Source: RPQJ01 sp963700045
GTDB taxonomy: Bacteria > Pseudomonadota > Gammaproteobacteria > Steroidobacterales > Steroidobacteraceae
Direction of reading: 5' to 3'
DNA: 64,000 nucleotides
Assembly: GCA_963700045.1 (NCBI GenBank)
Contig: CAVOWK010000010.1
Span: 1-64,000, forward strand
Shown: positions 1-8,817 of the stretch, piece after piece
Layout of the letters: every line of letters starts with the position of its first letter
How positions within the stretch are numbered: position 1 is the stretch's first letter
Notes under the pieces: generated by a model
What the model saw: the letters and a program-made list of their open reading frames with translations, nothing else
Told to the model about the DNA's origin: nothing
Database searches by the model: none
Program-made: the position numbers and the translations under genes

Positions 1-77
<77 letters not shown>

Positions 78-248
78 ACGAGGTTCGGGTCGCGGCCGGA
101 CAGGATGCGGGCCGCTGGGGACCGCGAATTGTCCGTAGGGGCGGGCTCCGCGTCAAGTTGAGGGACGGCTTTCGGCAGGTGCCGCCAGCGAGGCATCGTG
201 CGAAACTTGGGCGTAGAACAAAAGGTCATCCGTCCGGAGGACACCGCC

Positions 249-1608
249 GTGAAGCACCCCTCGACCAGCATGCAGCGTTTACTTGTGACCAGCGCCCTCC
301 TGTCTGCCGTGTGTGCGCCTGCTGTTCGGGCACAACAGCCTGCGCCGGCCCGCCCGCCCGACAAGCCCCCGATTTCCCAGGGCTGGATCGACATCGCCAC
401 GTTCGCATCCCCCGGCGGCATGGGCGGCATCGCCGGCATGATGATGGGTGGCGGTGGCGGCGACACGCCGATGTCGGCACTGTTCGGCGGCAAGAAGAAA
501 GGGTAACCAGTTCGGGCTGACGCGCGCGGGCGGCAGCGGCAGCTACGTCGACGTGACGCTGCGCACCAGCCGCAACCCGAGCCTCGCCGAGGCCCTGCAG
601 GCCGTGCCCCCGGGCAGCAAGCTCGAGCCGACGCTGCAACTCAAGGTACTGCCCCAGGCCAAGCCGGTACCCACCGACCGCGGCGACGACACGATCGAAG
701 AGCCGACCGAGCAACCCAAGGGCAAGATCAAGCTGTACTGGGGTTGCGGCACGGCCATCCGGCCGGGGCAACCGAAGGTCGTGGACTTCGAGACGAGCAC
801 GATCAAGGAATTTGGAGACATCTTCAAAGGCCGGCGCGCCACGCAACGCGGCACGCATTCTGCACCGGGGCGTCCCGTCTGGCCGAATCCCACCGACAAC
901 CGCCTCGTGCCCGATGGCGCATCGCTCGCAGGAGCGCATGCGTTCAGCGGCGAGGGCGTGCCTGAAAGCTTCAAGTTCACGCTGCCGCCGGCGCAGGACA
1001 TCATGCCGCCGATTTCCCTGCAGCAAGCGCAGGCCGAAGGCGTGACGCAGCTCAGCTGGCAAGCGCTGCCCACGGCCCGTGGCTACTTCATCGCGGCAAT
1101 GGGCGGCAAGGGCGACGAATCCGGCGACGGAGCCGAAATGACGCTGTGGACGTCGAGCGAACTGCCGGACTCCGGCTTCGGCCTGGTCGACTACCAGACC
1201 AACAAGTCGGTCGACCAGTGGCTGAAGGAAAAAGTGCTGCTGCCACCGACGACGACCCGTTGCGACGTGCCGAAGGGCATCTTCGGCGATGGCGAGGAAC
1301 CGTCGGGTGCGATGCTGCGCATGATTGCCTATGGCACGGAACTCAACCTGTCCCATCCGCCGCGCCCGACCGACCCGAAGATTGCCTATGAGCCCGAATG
1401 GGCGCTGAAGGTGCGCGTGAAGTCGGTGGCGTTCACGATGCTGGGCATGCCCGCAATGGGCGGCGGCGGCGGCGCGGCCGAGGACGGCTCCGCGGCCGGC
1501 GGTGAAGGCTCGTCGAGCGATGGCACGTCGCCCGAGCAGCCGAAGAAGAAAAAGAAGTTCGGCTTGAAGGACGCGCTGGACGCCGTCAAGGACGCCGTGC
1601 CGCATTGA
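249..1608 (+). CDS. Secreted protein of unknown function, interrupted by a frameshift
   Basis: The GTG at 249 is the best start: GGAGG at 236-240 sits 8 nt upstream and the next residues form a Sec signal peptide ending near AVRA. This frame runs through a Gly/Met-rich segment and stops at TAA 504-506, after three Lys and a Gly. The +1 frame continues without a break to 1608 with coherent sequence (GNQFGLTRAGGSGSYVDV onward), a Gly-rich stretch, and a Lys-rich then amphipathic C-terminus ending in DAVKDAVPH. Removing one G from GGG at 501-503 joins both into about 452 residues. I recognise no domain or family. It may be a real indel, a sequencing error or a programmed shift; the downstream part keeps normal codon use. 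Confidence 0.6.
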
Positions 1609-1736
1609 GGCGCGGCCCGGTCGCGCGGCAGCCATGGCGCGCGATCCGGTATGTCATGGCGCGCGCGTGTCTGCCTTTCCAAGCGCGACAGGACATGCCG
1701 GATTGAAAGCCTGGTTGCCGCGACGAGCGAGCCGGA

Positions 1737-2834
1737 CTAGACGTTGAAGCGGAAGTGCATGACGTCGCCTTCGCGGACGACGTACTCCTTGCCCTCGAGC
1801 CGCATCTTGCCCGCCTCTTTTGCGCCCTGCTCACCCTTGCAGGCGATGAAGTCGTTGTAGGCGATCACTTCGGCGCGGATGAAGCCCTTTTCGAAATCCG
1901 TGTGGATCTCGCCGGCCGCCTGCGGCGCGTGCGCGCCGACGTGCGTGGTCCAGGCGCGTACTTCCTTCACACCCGCGGTGAAGAACGTCAACAGCCCTAG
2001 CAGGTGATACGCGGCGCGGATCACGCGATCGAGGCCGGGCTCGTGCAGGCCCAGCTCCTCGAGGAACGCCATGCGATCGCCTGGGTCGAGCTGCGCAATT
2101 TCCGCCTCGATCGCCGCGCACACGGGGACGACATCCGCGCCTTCGGTCGCGGCGCGTTCGCGCACGGCATCCAGGTACGGATTGTTCTCGAAGCCGCCCT
2201 CGGCCACGTTGGCCACGTACATCAGCGGCTTGAGCGTGATCAGGTGGTATTCGCGCAGGAGGGGACGCTCGGCGATCGGGTCCAGCGGCAGCGTGCGCGC
2301 CGGCTTGCCCGCGTCGAGATGATCCTGCATGCGCTTCAGCACGTCGCGCAGGCGCACGGCGTCCTTGTCGCCGGCCTTGGCATCCTTCTCAGCGCGGCGG
2401 TGCGCACGCTCGACGGTGTCGAGATCGGCGAGCGCGAGTTCGGTGTTGATCACGTCGATGTCGCTGACCGGGTCGATCCTGCCCGCTACGTGCACGATGT
2501 CGTCGTTGACGAAACAGCGCACCACGTGCGCGATGGCGTCGGTCTCGCGGATGTGCGCGAGGAACTTGTTGCCGAGGCCTTCGCCTTTCGATGCACCGGC
2601 CACGAGGCCCGCGATGTCGACGAATTCGACGGTGGTTGGCAGGATCTTTTCGGGCTTGACGATCGCGGCGAGCGCCTGCAGGCGCAGGTCCGGCACCGGC
2701 ACGACACCCACGTTCGGGTCGATCGTGCAGAACGGATAGTTCGCGGCCGCTGCGTTCTGCGCCTGCGTGACCGCATTGAAGAGCGTCGACTTGCCCACGT
2801 TGGGAAGACCGACGATGCCGCACTTGATGCCCAT
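1737..2834 (-). CDS. ychF: Redox-regulated ATPase YchF (OLA1/Obg-family)
   Basis: 365 residues, near the 363 of E. coli YchF. The P-loop GLPNVGKST is at residues 8-16, followed by a switch with DIAGLVAGASKGEG. The usual NKxD base-specificity motif is replaced by NVAE (in PLMYVANVAEGG), the hallmark that makes this subfamily prefer ATP over GTP. The C-terminal TGS domain ends in GDVMHFRFNV, as is typical. It binds ribosomes and is linked to stress and translation control in other bacteria. It lies 10 bp downstream of pth, the same order as in many gammaproteobacteria, so it is probably co-transcribed with pth. Confidence 0.97.
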   Translation of the reverse strand: MGIKCGIVGLPNVGKSTLFNAVTQAQNAAAANYPFCTIDPNVGVVPVPDLRLQALAAIVKPEKILPTTVEFVDIAGLVAGASKGEGLGNKFLAHIRETDAIAHVVRCFVNDDIVHVAGRIDPVSDIDVINTELALADLDTVERAHRRAEKDAKAGDKDAVRLRDVLKRMQDHLDAGKPARTLPLDPIAERPLLREYHLITLKPLMYVANVAEGGFENNPYLDAVRERAATEGADVVPVCAAIEAEIAQLDPGDRMAFLEELGLHEPGLDRVIRAAYHLLGLLTFFTAGVKEVRAWTTHVGAHAPQAAGEIHTDFEKGFIRAEVIAYNDFIACKGEQGAKEAGKMRLEGKEYVVREGDVMHFRFNV

Positions 2835-2844
2835 TTTCGTATTG

Positions 2845-3435
2845 TTACTCGCTGATCGCTTTCGTATGGAGGCGGTTCATCGCCTTCTCGGCGCCGTCGC
2901 GCAGCAGCACGGCGAGCGAGTCGAGACCGGCATCGATTGCGTCGACGATGGCGTTTTCCTCGGCCGGCCGCGCGCGCTGCAGCACGTAATCGATGACTTG
3001 TGACTTGTCGCCCGGATGTCCGACTCCGAGACGCAACCGCCAGAAATCGGCACCGCAGTGGGTGATGGCGTCGCGCAGGCCGTTGTGACCGCCGTGGCCG
3101 CCGCCGAGCTTGAGTCGCGCGACGCCGCACGGCAGGTCGAGATCGTCGTGCACGACGAGCACTGCCGACACGGGCGCCTTGATGTAGTCCATCAACGCGC
3201 GGATCGAAAGGCCGCTGCGGTTCATGTACGTCTGCGGCTTCAGCAGCACCAGCTCCGTGCCCTCGACGACCACCTTGGCGATCTCGCCCTGGTAGCGCGC
3301 ATGCGCACGAAACTGCACGCCTTGCCGATAGGCAAGCGCGTCGACGAACCAGAATCCCGCGTTGTGGCGCGTGAGCCGGTGTTCGGGTCCCGGATTACCG
3401 AGCCCGACCACGATCTGCAGCGGTGTGCCGGCCAT
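2845..3435 (-). CDS. pth: Peptidyl-tRNA hydrolase
   Basis: 196 residues. It hydrolyses the ester bond of peptidyl-tRNAs released prematurely from ribosomes, recycling tRNA. The N-terminus VVGLGNPG and the catalytic histidine in TRHNAGFWFV (His24) are present, as is the conserved HDDLDLP segment carrying the catalytic-pair Asp and the GGGHGGHNGLRD loop. It follows rplY on the minus strand but is separated from it by a strong hairpin terminator, so expression needs either read-through or a promoter between 3436 and 3530. ychF follows after 10 bp. Confidence 0.97.
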   Translation of the reverse strand: MAGTPLQIVVGLGNPGPEHRLTRHNAGFWFVDALAYRQGVQFRAHARYQGEIAKVVVEGTELVLLKPQTYMNRSGLSIRALMDYIKAPVSAVLVVHDDLDLPCGVARLKLGGGHGGHNGLRDAITHCGADFWRLRLGVGHPGDKSQVIDYVLQRARPAEENAIVDAIDAGLDSLAVLLRDGAEKAMNRLHTKAISE

Positions 3436-3454
3436 GATGATCGTTCTGCCTGGA

Positions 3455-3493
3455 GAAAAACGAAAATCGGGCCGCCCCGTGCAGGGCGGCCCG
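3455..3493 (-). terminator. Rho-independent terminator after rplY
   Basis: A perfect 10-bp stem (CGGGCCGCCC at 3468-3477 with GGGCGGCCCG at 3484-3493) has a 6-nt loop. On the minus strand it is followed by GATTTTCGTTTTT. It lies 38 bp after the rplY stop and 20 bp before the pth start, so it should end or attenuate rplY transcription before pth. Confidence 0.8.
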
Positions 3494-3531
3494 CTCTCTC
3501 CGACCGCATTGCTGCGGCCGGAGCGTTCGCG

Positions 3532-4245
3532 TTACTTCTTGGCGTCCTTCTTGGCTTCAGCAGGCTTTGCCGCCGCCGGCTTGGCCGCCGCTGCCGCGCC
3601 CGCCGCAGGAGCCGCCGCAGGAGCGGCACCCGCTGCCGCCTCGACGCCTGCCGCTGCTTCCGGTTCTTCGGCTGCGCGCGCGTGGTGGATCGAGACGATC
3701 GGCGCGTTGCGACCGTGCGTCAACTCGGGGATCTCGACGCCGGCCGGCACCTTGAGATCGGCGAGGTACAGCATCTGGTTCAGGTCGACGGCCGACAGGT
3801 CGACTTCGACGAACTCCGGCAGGTCCTTCGGCAAGCAGGTGATCTCGACTTCGTTGCGCAGGTGCGAAACGACGCCGCCCTTCTTGACGCCCGGCGAGCC
3901 GGCCTCGCCCTTGAAGTGCAGCGGGATCGTGATGCGGATCTTCTCGTCGTCGAGGACGCGCTGCAGGTCGATGTGGACGATTGCGTTCTTCGCCGGGTGA
4001 CGCTGCACGTCCTTGAGGATCGCCGCCTGGTTCAGTTCGCCGACCTTCAGGTTGATGATCGTCGAGTAGAAGCGCTCGTTGTCGAGCAGCAGCAGCAGCC
4101 TGGTGTGATCGAGCGACAGCGCGCGCGGATCACGGTGGCCACCGTAGAGGATGGCCGGGACCTTGTTCGCGTGACGCAGGCGGCGGCTCGCACCTTTGCC
4201 CTGCGCGTCACGGAACTCGGCGACGAGTTCGAATGCGGTTTTCAT
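3532..4245 (-). CDS. rplY: 50S ribosomal protein L25, Ctc type with C-terminal extension
   Basis: 237 residues from the ATG at 4245, chosen because GGAG sits 6 nt upstream; an in-frame ATG slightly further 5' overlaps that Shine-Dalgarno and is unlikely. The N-terminal L25 domain (MKTAFELVAEFRD, LRHANKVPAILYGG) binds 5S rRNA, and the second TL5/Ctc beta domain carries VHIDLQRV and GVKKGGVVSHLRNEVEI. The last 50 or so residues are almost entirely Ala, Pro and Lys, a low-complexity tail seen in many Ctc proteins of high-GC bacteria. It lies between prs and pth, as in related genomes, and ends at a strong terminator. Confidence 0.96.
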   Translation of the reverse strand: MKTAFELVAEFRDAQGKGASRRLRHANKVPAILYGGHRDPRALSLDHTRLLLLLDNERFYSTIINLKVGELNQAAILKDVQRHPAKNAIVHIDLQRVLDDEKIRITIPLHFKGEAGSPGVKKGGVVSHLRNEVEITCLPKDLPEFVEVDLSAVDLNQMLYLADLKVPAGVEIPELTHGRNAPIVSIHHARAAEEPEAAAGVEAAAGAAPAAAPAAGAAAAAKPAAAKPAEAKKDAKK

Positions 4246-4310
4246 AAGCATCTCCAATTGACAACAACAAGCCGTCGAGTCCGCGACCAGTACTCGACGA
4301 CACCAGCAAA

Positions 4311-4342
4311 GGGGTTAGGGGATGGGGGTTGGGGGATAGTCG
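4311..4342 (+). repeat. G-rich dispersed repeat, copy A
   Basis: Four G-runs of 4, 4, 5 and 5 separated by TTA, AT and TT, followed by ATAGTCG. This spacing fits the canonical intramolecular G-quadruplex pattern. It lies between rplY and prs and faces an inverted copy 53 bp away at 4396-4430, so the pair could also form a long cruciform or RNA hairpin. Further copies lie at 23907, 25401 and 25531. Confidence 0.85.
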
Positions 4343-4395
4343 AACCCAGGAGCGGCTGCGCCGCCTCGCGTGAGCATTCTGCGCGCACTGCGCGT

Positions 4396-4430
4396 TCCGA
4401 CTATCCCCCAACCCCCATCCCCTATCCCCT
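4396..4430 (-). repeat. G-rich dispersed repeat, copy B (inverted)
   Basis: Inverted partner of copy A, differing by a single base in the first spacer (ATA in place of TTA). The two arms give about 30 bp of near-perfect complementarity around a GC-rich centre. It ends just after the prs stop, where it may act as a transcript end structure. Confidence 0.85.
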
Positions 4431-4432
4431 TT

Positions 4433-5386
4433 TCAATCCAGATACAGCGAACTCACCGACTCTTCATCCCGGATTCGACGCATCGTCTCGGCCAGCAGGC
4501 CCGCGACCGACAGCTGGCGGATCTTGCGGCACGCCAGCGCGTTCTCACGCAGCGGGATCGTGTCCGTCACCACCAGCTCGTCGAGCGCCGAGGCCTCGAT
4601 GCGGTCCACCGCGGGGCCTGAAAGCACCGGGTGGGTGATGTAGGCCGCAACGCGCTTCGCGCCATGGTCCTTCAACGCCTTCGCCGCCTGGCACAGCGTG
4701 CCCGCGGTATCCACCATGTCGTCGACGAGGACGCAGCTCTTGCCCTCGACCTCGCCGATGATGTTCATCACTTCCGACACGTTGGCCCGCGGGCGGCGCT
4801 TGTCGATGATCGCGAGGTCCGCGTCGTCGAGGCGCTTCGCGATCGCTCGTGCGCGCACCACGCCACCGACGTCCGGCGACACCACCACCAGGTCGGCGTA
4901 CTTCTGCCGCCACACCTCGCCAAGCAGCACCGGCGACGAGTACACGTTGTCCACGGGGATGTCGAAGAACCCCTGGATCTGGTCCGCGTGCAGGTCGACC
5001 GTCAGCATCCGATGCACACCCACGCCGGCGACCATGTTGGCCACCACCTTTGCCGTGATCGCGACGCGCGTGGCGCGCGGACGTCGATCCTGGCGGGCGT
5101 AGCCGAAATACGGCATCACCGCGGTGATGCGGGCGGCCGAAGCGCGCCGGCACGCATCCACCATCAACAGCAGTTCCATCAAGTGGTCGTTCGCCGGCGG
5201 GCACGTCGACTGCAGGATGAAGACGTCGCGCCCGCGCACGTTCTCCATCAGCTCGACCGTGACTTCGCCGTCGCTGAAACGACCAACGTGGGCACGGCCC
5301 AGCGGCACCTGCAGGTATCGCGCGATGTCCTGCGCGAGCTGCGGGTTCGCGTTGCCCGTGAACACCGCCATCATGGGGCCGTCCAT
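4433..5386 (-). CDS. prs: Ribose-phosphate pyrophosphokinase (PRPP synthase)
   Basis: 317 residues; it makes PRPP from ribose 5-phosphate and ATP for nucleotide, His, Trp and NAD synthesis. Visible signatures are the N-terminal MAVFTGNANPQLAQDIA, the FSDGEVTVE segment, the HRMLTVDLHADQIQGFF metal and ATP region, DKRRP, and the PRPP-binding loop CVLVDDMVDTAGT. The ATG at 5386 has GGAGAGG 7 nt upstream; an internal Met pair starts 5 codons later. It is preceded by tRNA-Gln and followed by the paired G-rich repeat and then rplY. Confidence 0.98.
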   Translation of the reverse strand: MDGPMMAVFTGNANPQLAQDIARYLQVPLGRAHVGRFSDGEVTVELMENVRGRDVFILQSTCPPANDHLMELLLMVDACRRASAARITAVMPYFGYARQDRRPRATRVAITAKVVANMVAGVGVHRMLTVDLHADQIQGFFDIPVDNVYSSPVLLGEVWRQKYADLVVVSPDVGGVVRARAIAKRLDDADLAIIDKRRPRANVSEVMNIIGEVEGKSCVLVDDMVDTAGTLCQAAKALKDHGAKRVAAYITHPVLSGPAVDRIEASALDELVVTDTIPLRENALACRKIRQLSVAGLLAETMRRIRDEESVSSLYLD

Positions 5387-5412
5387 CTACGTGCCTCTCC
5401 CGTAATCCCGGT

Positions 5413-5487
5413 TGGCTGGGGTGGAAGGATTCGAACCTCCGAATGGCGGGATCAAAACCCGCTGCCTTACCACTTGGCGACACCCCA
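5413..5487 (-). tRNA. tRNA-Gln (anticodon TTG)
   Basis: On the minus strand the acceptor stem TGGGGTG pairs with CACCCCA, with discriminator G and encoded CCA at 5413-5415. The anticodon arm GCGGG/CCCGC encloses TTTTGAT, giving anticodon TTG, and the T-arm has GTTCGAATC. The U1-A72 pair is a known tRNA-Gln identity feature. It lies between ispE and prs, a position conserved in gammaproteobacteria. Confidence 0.96.
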
Positions 5488-5543
5488 ACGCATTCGTTGC
5501 CCAAGCCCGTCGTCGTACCGCCCTCGCGCCGTCACCAACTGCA

Positions 5544-6434
5544 TCAGCCCGGCCCGAACTGGCGCTCGAACTGCAAACGCGCAGTGAGCGGCGACTGGTT
5601 GAGGCCGTGCGTAACCCATCCCCGCCACTCGCCTGGCTTGTCCGCGAGCACAGCGGCCGCATGCGTCGCATCAGTCATCGGTGCGAAGACACAGGAGCCG
5701 GTGCCCGTGAGTCGTGCGGGTCCGTGGCGACCGAGCCAGTCGAGCGCGCCCGCGACAACCGGGTACCGACGCCGGACCACGGGTTCGCAATCGTTCCGAC
5801 CGCCGGTCTGCAGGAAGCCGGCAATTGTGATGACCGGAGAATCCCTTGTCAATTCAGGGGCTTTGAAGACTTCGGCCGTGCTGATGGTGACCCCGGGCTG
5901 CAGCAGCAGGTAGACCGGCTCCGGGAAGTCGACCGGCACCAGGCGTTCACCCACGCCCTCGGCCCAGGCCGCGTGGCCATGCACGAACACAGGAACGTCG
6001 GCGCCAAGGCCCAAGCCGAGCTCGGCCAGTCGTTCGGCACTGAAGCCAGTTCCCCATAATTGGTTCAATGCGACGAGGACAGTGGCGGCATCTGAGCTTC
6101 CACCTCCCACCCCACCACCCATCGGGAGCGCTTTCTCGACCTCGATCGCCACTCCCTGCCTGAGGGGCACCCCGGCTTCCGTCGCGGCAGCGGCCAGGCA
6201 ACGGGCGGCTCGCACGACGAGGTCGTCCTCGGCTGCGACCCCAGGGAGAGCGCCTAACCTTTCAATGACGCCGGGCGGGCGCTGGAAAAAGTGAATCGAG
6301 TCCGACAGGTCGATGAACTGAAACGCGGTCTGCAGCTCGTGATAGCCGTCAGAGCGGCGCCCCACGACGTGCAGGAACAGGTTCAGCTTGCCCGGCGCGG
6401 GCCACGACGCGGGGTGTCCCAGCGAGCGGTTCAT
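5544..6434 (-). CDS. ispE: 4-diphosphocytidyl-2-C-methyl-D-erythritol kinase
   Basis: 296 residues from the ATG at 6434 (MNRSLGHPASWPAPGKLNLF). This start overlaps the lolB stop as ATGA and gives a normal-length protein; the longer open frame upstream lies inside lolB. It phosphorylates CDP-ME in the non-mevalonate isoprenoid pathway. The GHMP-kinase ATP loop PMGGGVGGGSSDAATVL is clear, together with PAPGKLNLFLHVVGRRSDGYH at the N-terminus and the C-terminal LTGTGSCVFAP loop. Translational coupling to lolB is likely. Confidence 0.97.
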   Translation of the reverse strand: MNRSLGHPASWPAPGKLNLFLHVVGRRSDGYHELQTAFQFIDLSDSIHFFQRPPGVIERLGALPGVAAEDDLVVRAARCLAAAATEAGVPLRQGVAIEVEKALPMGGGVGGGSSDAATVLVALNQLWGTGFSAERLAELGLGLGADVPVFVHGHAAWAEGVGERLVPVDFPEPVYLLLQPGVTISTAEVFKAPELTRDSPVITIAGFLQTGGRNDCEPVVRRRYPVVAGALDWLGRHGPARLTGTGSCVFAPMTDATHAAAVLADKPGEWRGWVTHGLNQSPLTARLQFERQFGPG

Positions 6435-7024
6435 GGAGCCGGCAGGATCCAGTCGTCGACGATGATCCTCACCCGCGCCCCGTTTGTCGTTGCCGTCAGG
6501 CGTGCCGGCAGGCTCCAACCCGCCTGGGATGTCAGCTCCTCATAACTGACGACCCAGCCGCCCTGGACAAACCCAGGTACCGAACCCGAGCTGGTTTGCA
6601 CGGGCCCGCTGCCCGGACCTTCGGGTGCCGGCCCACCGAGCATCCAGTAACGCAGTTCGGCCAGGGGCAGCTTCACGCCGAGTCGGCGCTCGAGTTCGGC
6701 CCGCGCCGCCTCGCCATTGAGGGGCTGACCTGCGCCGTCAGACAGTTCGATCGTCGTGCCGTCCGTGACCAGCGCCAATCCACCCGCACCCAACGGCCCG
6801 CGCAAGGTGAGCTCGGTGCGCTCGGAGCGCTGCTGCCAGACGAAGCTGCCGCTGCCGCCTTCCCCTTGCGCAGCGAGGGCGATGCGTCCCTTGGCGATCC
6901 ATTGCGTGAGTTGCCCGGGGTCGGCCGGGCGCGAATCGGACGGGCCGCCGACGGGCGTCGTCGCACAGCCTGTCACGAACAGCGCACAAGCCAGGGCCGC
7001 GAACGACGGACGCATGCGCAACAT
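6431..7024 (-). CDS. lolB: Outer-membrane lipoprotein receptor LolB
   Basis: 197 residues with a type II signal peptide ending in the lipobox VTGC, so it is itself a lipoprotein. LolB takes lipoproteins from the periplasmic carrier LolA and inserts them in the outer membrane. Family features include W-rich beta strands such as GSFVWQQRSERTELTLRGPL and a C-terminal RLTATTNGARVRIIVDDW. It sits between a TPR lipoprotein gene and ispE, with an ATGA overlap at the ispE start; the same order is known from Pseudomonas. Confidence 0.93.
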   Translation of the reverse strand: MLRMRPSFAALACALFVTGCATTPVGGPSDSRPADPGQLTQWIAKGRIALAAQGEGGSGSFVWQQRSERTELTLRGPLGAGGLALVTDGTTIELSDGAGQPLNGEAARAELERRLGVKLPLAELRYWMLGGPAPEGPGSGPVQTSSGSVPGFVQGGWVVSYEELTSQAGWSLPARLTATTNGARVRIIVDDWILPAP

Positions 7025-7039
7025 GTGCCTGCCCGTGGC

Positions 7040-8728
7040 TCAGGGACCGGCGCGCTCGATCCGCGTGCGCAGTTTCTCGTTCGCGGGCGCTTTCTCGAGC
7101 GCCGCTTTCCACGTGGCGCGGGCCGCCTTCTGGTCGCCCATCGCCCACTGCACTTCGCCGATGTGCAGGTCGATCTCCGGGTCGGCGCCCGACTCGTTGG
7201 CACGCTGCAGGTGGTCGAGCGCCGCGGGGTAATTGCCTTCCTTGTACAGCAGCCAACCCATGCTATCGAGCGTGGCCGCGTTGTCGGGCGACTGGGCCAG
7301 TGCAGCCGTGAGGAGCTCGCGCGCCTCGGGCAGGTTCCTGCCGCTGTCGGCCAGCGTGTAGCCGAGCGCGTTCTGCACGTGGGCATCGCCGGGACGTTCG
7401 GCAAGCAACGCGCGCAGGTCGCGGACAGCGGCGTCTTCCTTGCCCGTGCGCTCGAGGAAGAACGCCCGGTTCAGCCGCAGCTCGAGCGCGTCCGGATACC
7501 GCGCGAGGCCTTCCTCGAACACCTGCGCCGCGCGGCGCGTGTCGCCGCGATACTCCAGCAGGCCTGCCTTCGCCGAAAAGACGGCGGGCGCCAGCTGCGG
7601 CTGCGTGCGGGCGAGCTCGTCGAGGTGAGTGACGCCGGCGTCGGTACCCGACTGCTCGGCCTTGATGCGCGCCACTCGCTGCTGTGCCGCGAGATTGTAG
7701 TCGCCGCCGGCAACGCGCGAGTAATAGCGCAAGGCACGGTCCGTGTCCTTGCGCCGCTCGGCAATCACGCCGAGGAAATACAATGCCTCATACGACTGGG
7801 CGCCCGTAGCCAGCAGGTTTTCGAACTGCACCGACGCCGCGTCGAGGTTGTCGGCATCGAGTTCCATCGCACCCAGCGTGCGGATCGCTCCCGGCACCAC
7901 GGTCTTGCCGGTGGTGTAGGGCGTGAGCATTGCCCTCGCCTCCTGGTCACGGCCCGTCGCCGACAGCAGCAGCGCGTACTCGAGGTGCGTGCCGACATCG
8001 GAATCCGGTGCGGTGACGAGGTCGCGCGCGATGGCGAGACCCTCGTCGTCCTTGCCGGTCGCAATCAGCGTGCGCGCGCGCAGCATCTTCGCGGGCTTCC
8101 AGAACGGCGCCTTGGCCACGGCCGTCTCCGCGGATTTCCCGGCGACCGCGAAATTGTCGGCCCGCAGGGCTGCGCTGCCGTAGGCGTAGTGCCCCTCACC
8201 GACGCCGGGGTGCCGGGCCGAGAGGCGCCGGAAGAGTTCCATGACGTCGGTCGCGACACCTTCGTCGCCGATCACGGGCAGCAACGCCAGGAACCCCGCG
8301 GCCGGGCTGATGTAGACGGTGTCGAGCAGGTAACCGAACTGTGCTTCCGCGTCATCGAGCCGATGCAGCTTGAGTGCGACGATGCCAGCGTAGCGATGCG
8401 CGTTCTCGCTGGTCGGGTTGATCTCCAGCCAGCGGTCGGCGGCCAGCGCAGCCTCCCGCAGCTGGGTGTGATCGAACGCGGCGCGCGTGGCCTGTTCGGC
8501 GATCATCTCGTCGTCGGAGCGCTGGGCGGCCTCGCGGTACATCCGCGCGCCGGCCGGATACTCGCCCCGGTCGAACGCGGCTTCTGCTCCGGCCAGGCGG
8601 GCTTCGGGCAAGATTTCATCGCCCGCGTCACCGGGGCTGGCGGTGTCCGTCGCGGCGCAAGCCACGAGCAAACCGAGGAAGATCGCGCCGAGGGCGCTAC
8701 GGCAGACACGGATAATGCGGATTGGCAT
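7040..8728 (-). CDS. Tetratricopeptide-repeat lipoprotein
   Basis: 562 residues from the ATG at 8728. The N-terminus MPIRIIRVCRSALGAIFLGL leads to a lipobox-like LVAC at about residue 24, suggesting a lipoprotein. The rest is a chain of TPR helices, for example SENAHRYAGIVALKLHRLDDAEAQF and ALGYTLADSGRNLPEARELL. It matches in type and position the TPR protein encoded upstream of lolB in pseudomonads, whose role is not established. A -10-like TATAGT lies 9 nt before the ATG and there is no Shine-Dalgarno. It is divergent from hemA with an 89-bp gap. Confidence 0.88.
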   Translation of the reverse strand: MPIRIIRVCRSALGAIFLGLLVACAATDTASPGDAGDEILPEARLAGAEAAFDRGEYPAGARMYREAAQRSDDEMIAEQATRAAFDHTQLREAALAADRWLEINPTSENAHRYAGIVALKLHRLDDAEAQFGYLLDTVYISPAAGFLALLPVIGDEGVATDVMELFRRLSARHPGVGEGHYAYGSAALRADNFAVAGKSAETAVAKAPFWKPAKMLRARTLIATGKDDEGLAIARDLVTAPDSDVGTHLEYALLLSATGRDQEARAMLTPYTTGKTVVPGAIRTLGAMELDADNLDAASVQFENLLATGAQSYEALYFLGVIAERRKDTDRALRYYSRVAGGDYNLAAQQRVARIKAEQSGTDAGVTHLDELARTQPQLAPAVFSAKAGLLEYRGDTRRAAQVFEEGLARYPDALELRLNRAFFLERTGKEDAAVRDLRALLAERPGDAHVQNALGYTLADSGRNLPEARELLTAALAQSPDNAATLDSMGWLLYKEGNYPAALDHLQRANESGADPEIDLHIGEVQWAMGDQKAARATWKAALEKAPANEKLRTRIERAGP

Positions 8729-8737
8729 GGCATCGGC

Positions 8738-8743
8738 ACTATA
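8738..8743 (-). promoter_or_regulatory. -10-like box at the TPR-lipoprotein start
   Basis: TATAGT on the minus strand (5 of 6 to consensus) ends 9 nt before the ATG at 8728. No convincing -35 was found at 16-18 bp. If used, the mRNA leader would be only 2-4 nt. Confidence 0.35.
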
Positions 8744-8817
8744 GCCGAAGCTCACCGCAGCTTGTGTTGCGGGGTCCGTTCACCCAGAATTTCGCGTCTT
8801 TCCAGCCCAGGTCCCGG

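Noticed and set aside
3016..4638. 540-codon open frame on the plus strand
   Set aside because: It is antisense to pth, rplY and prs, which have clear family motifs; long antisense frames are expected at this GC content.
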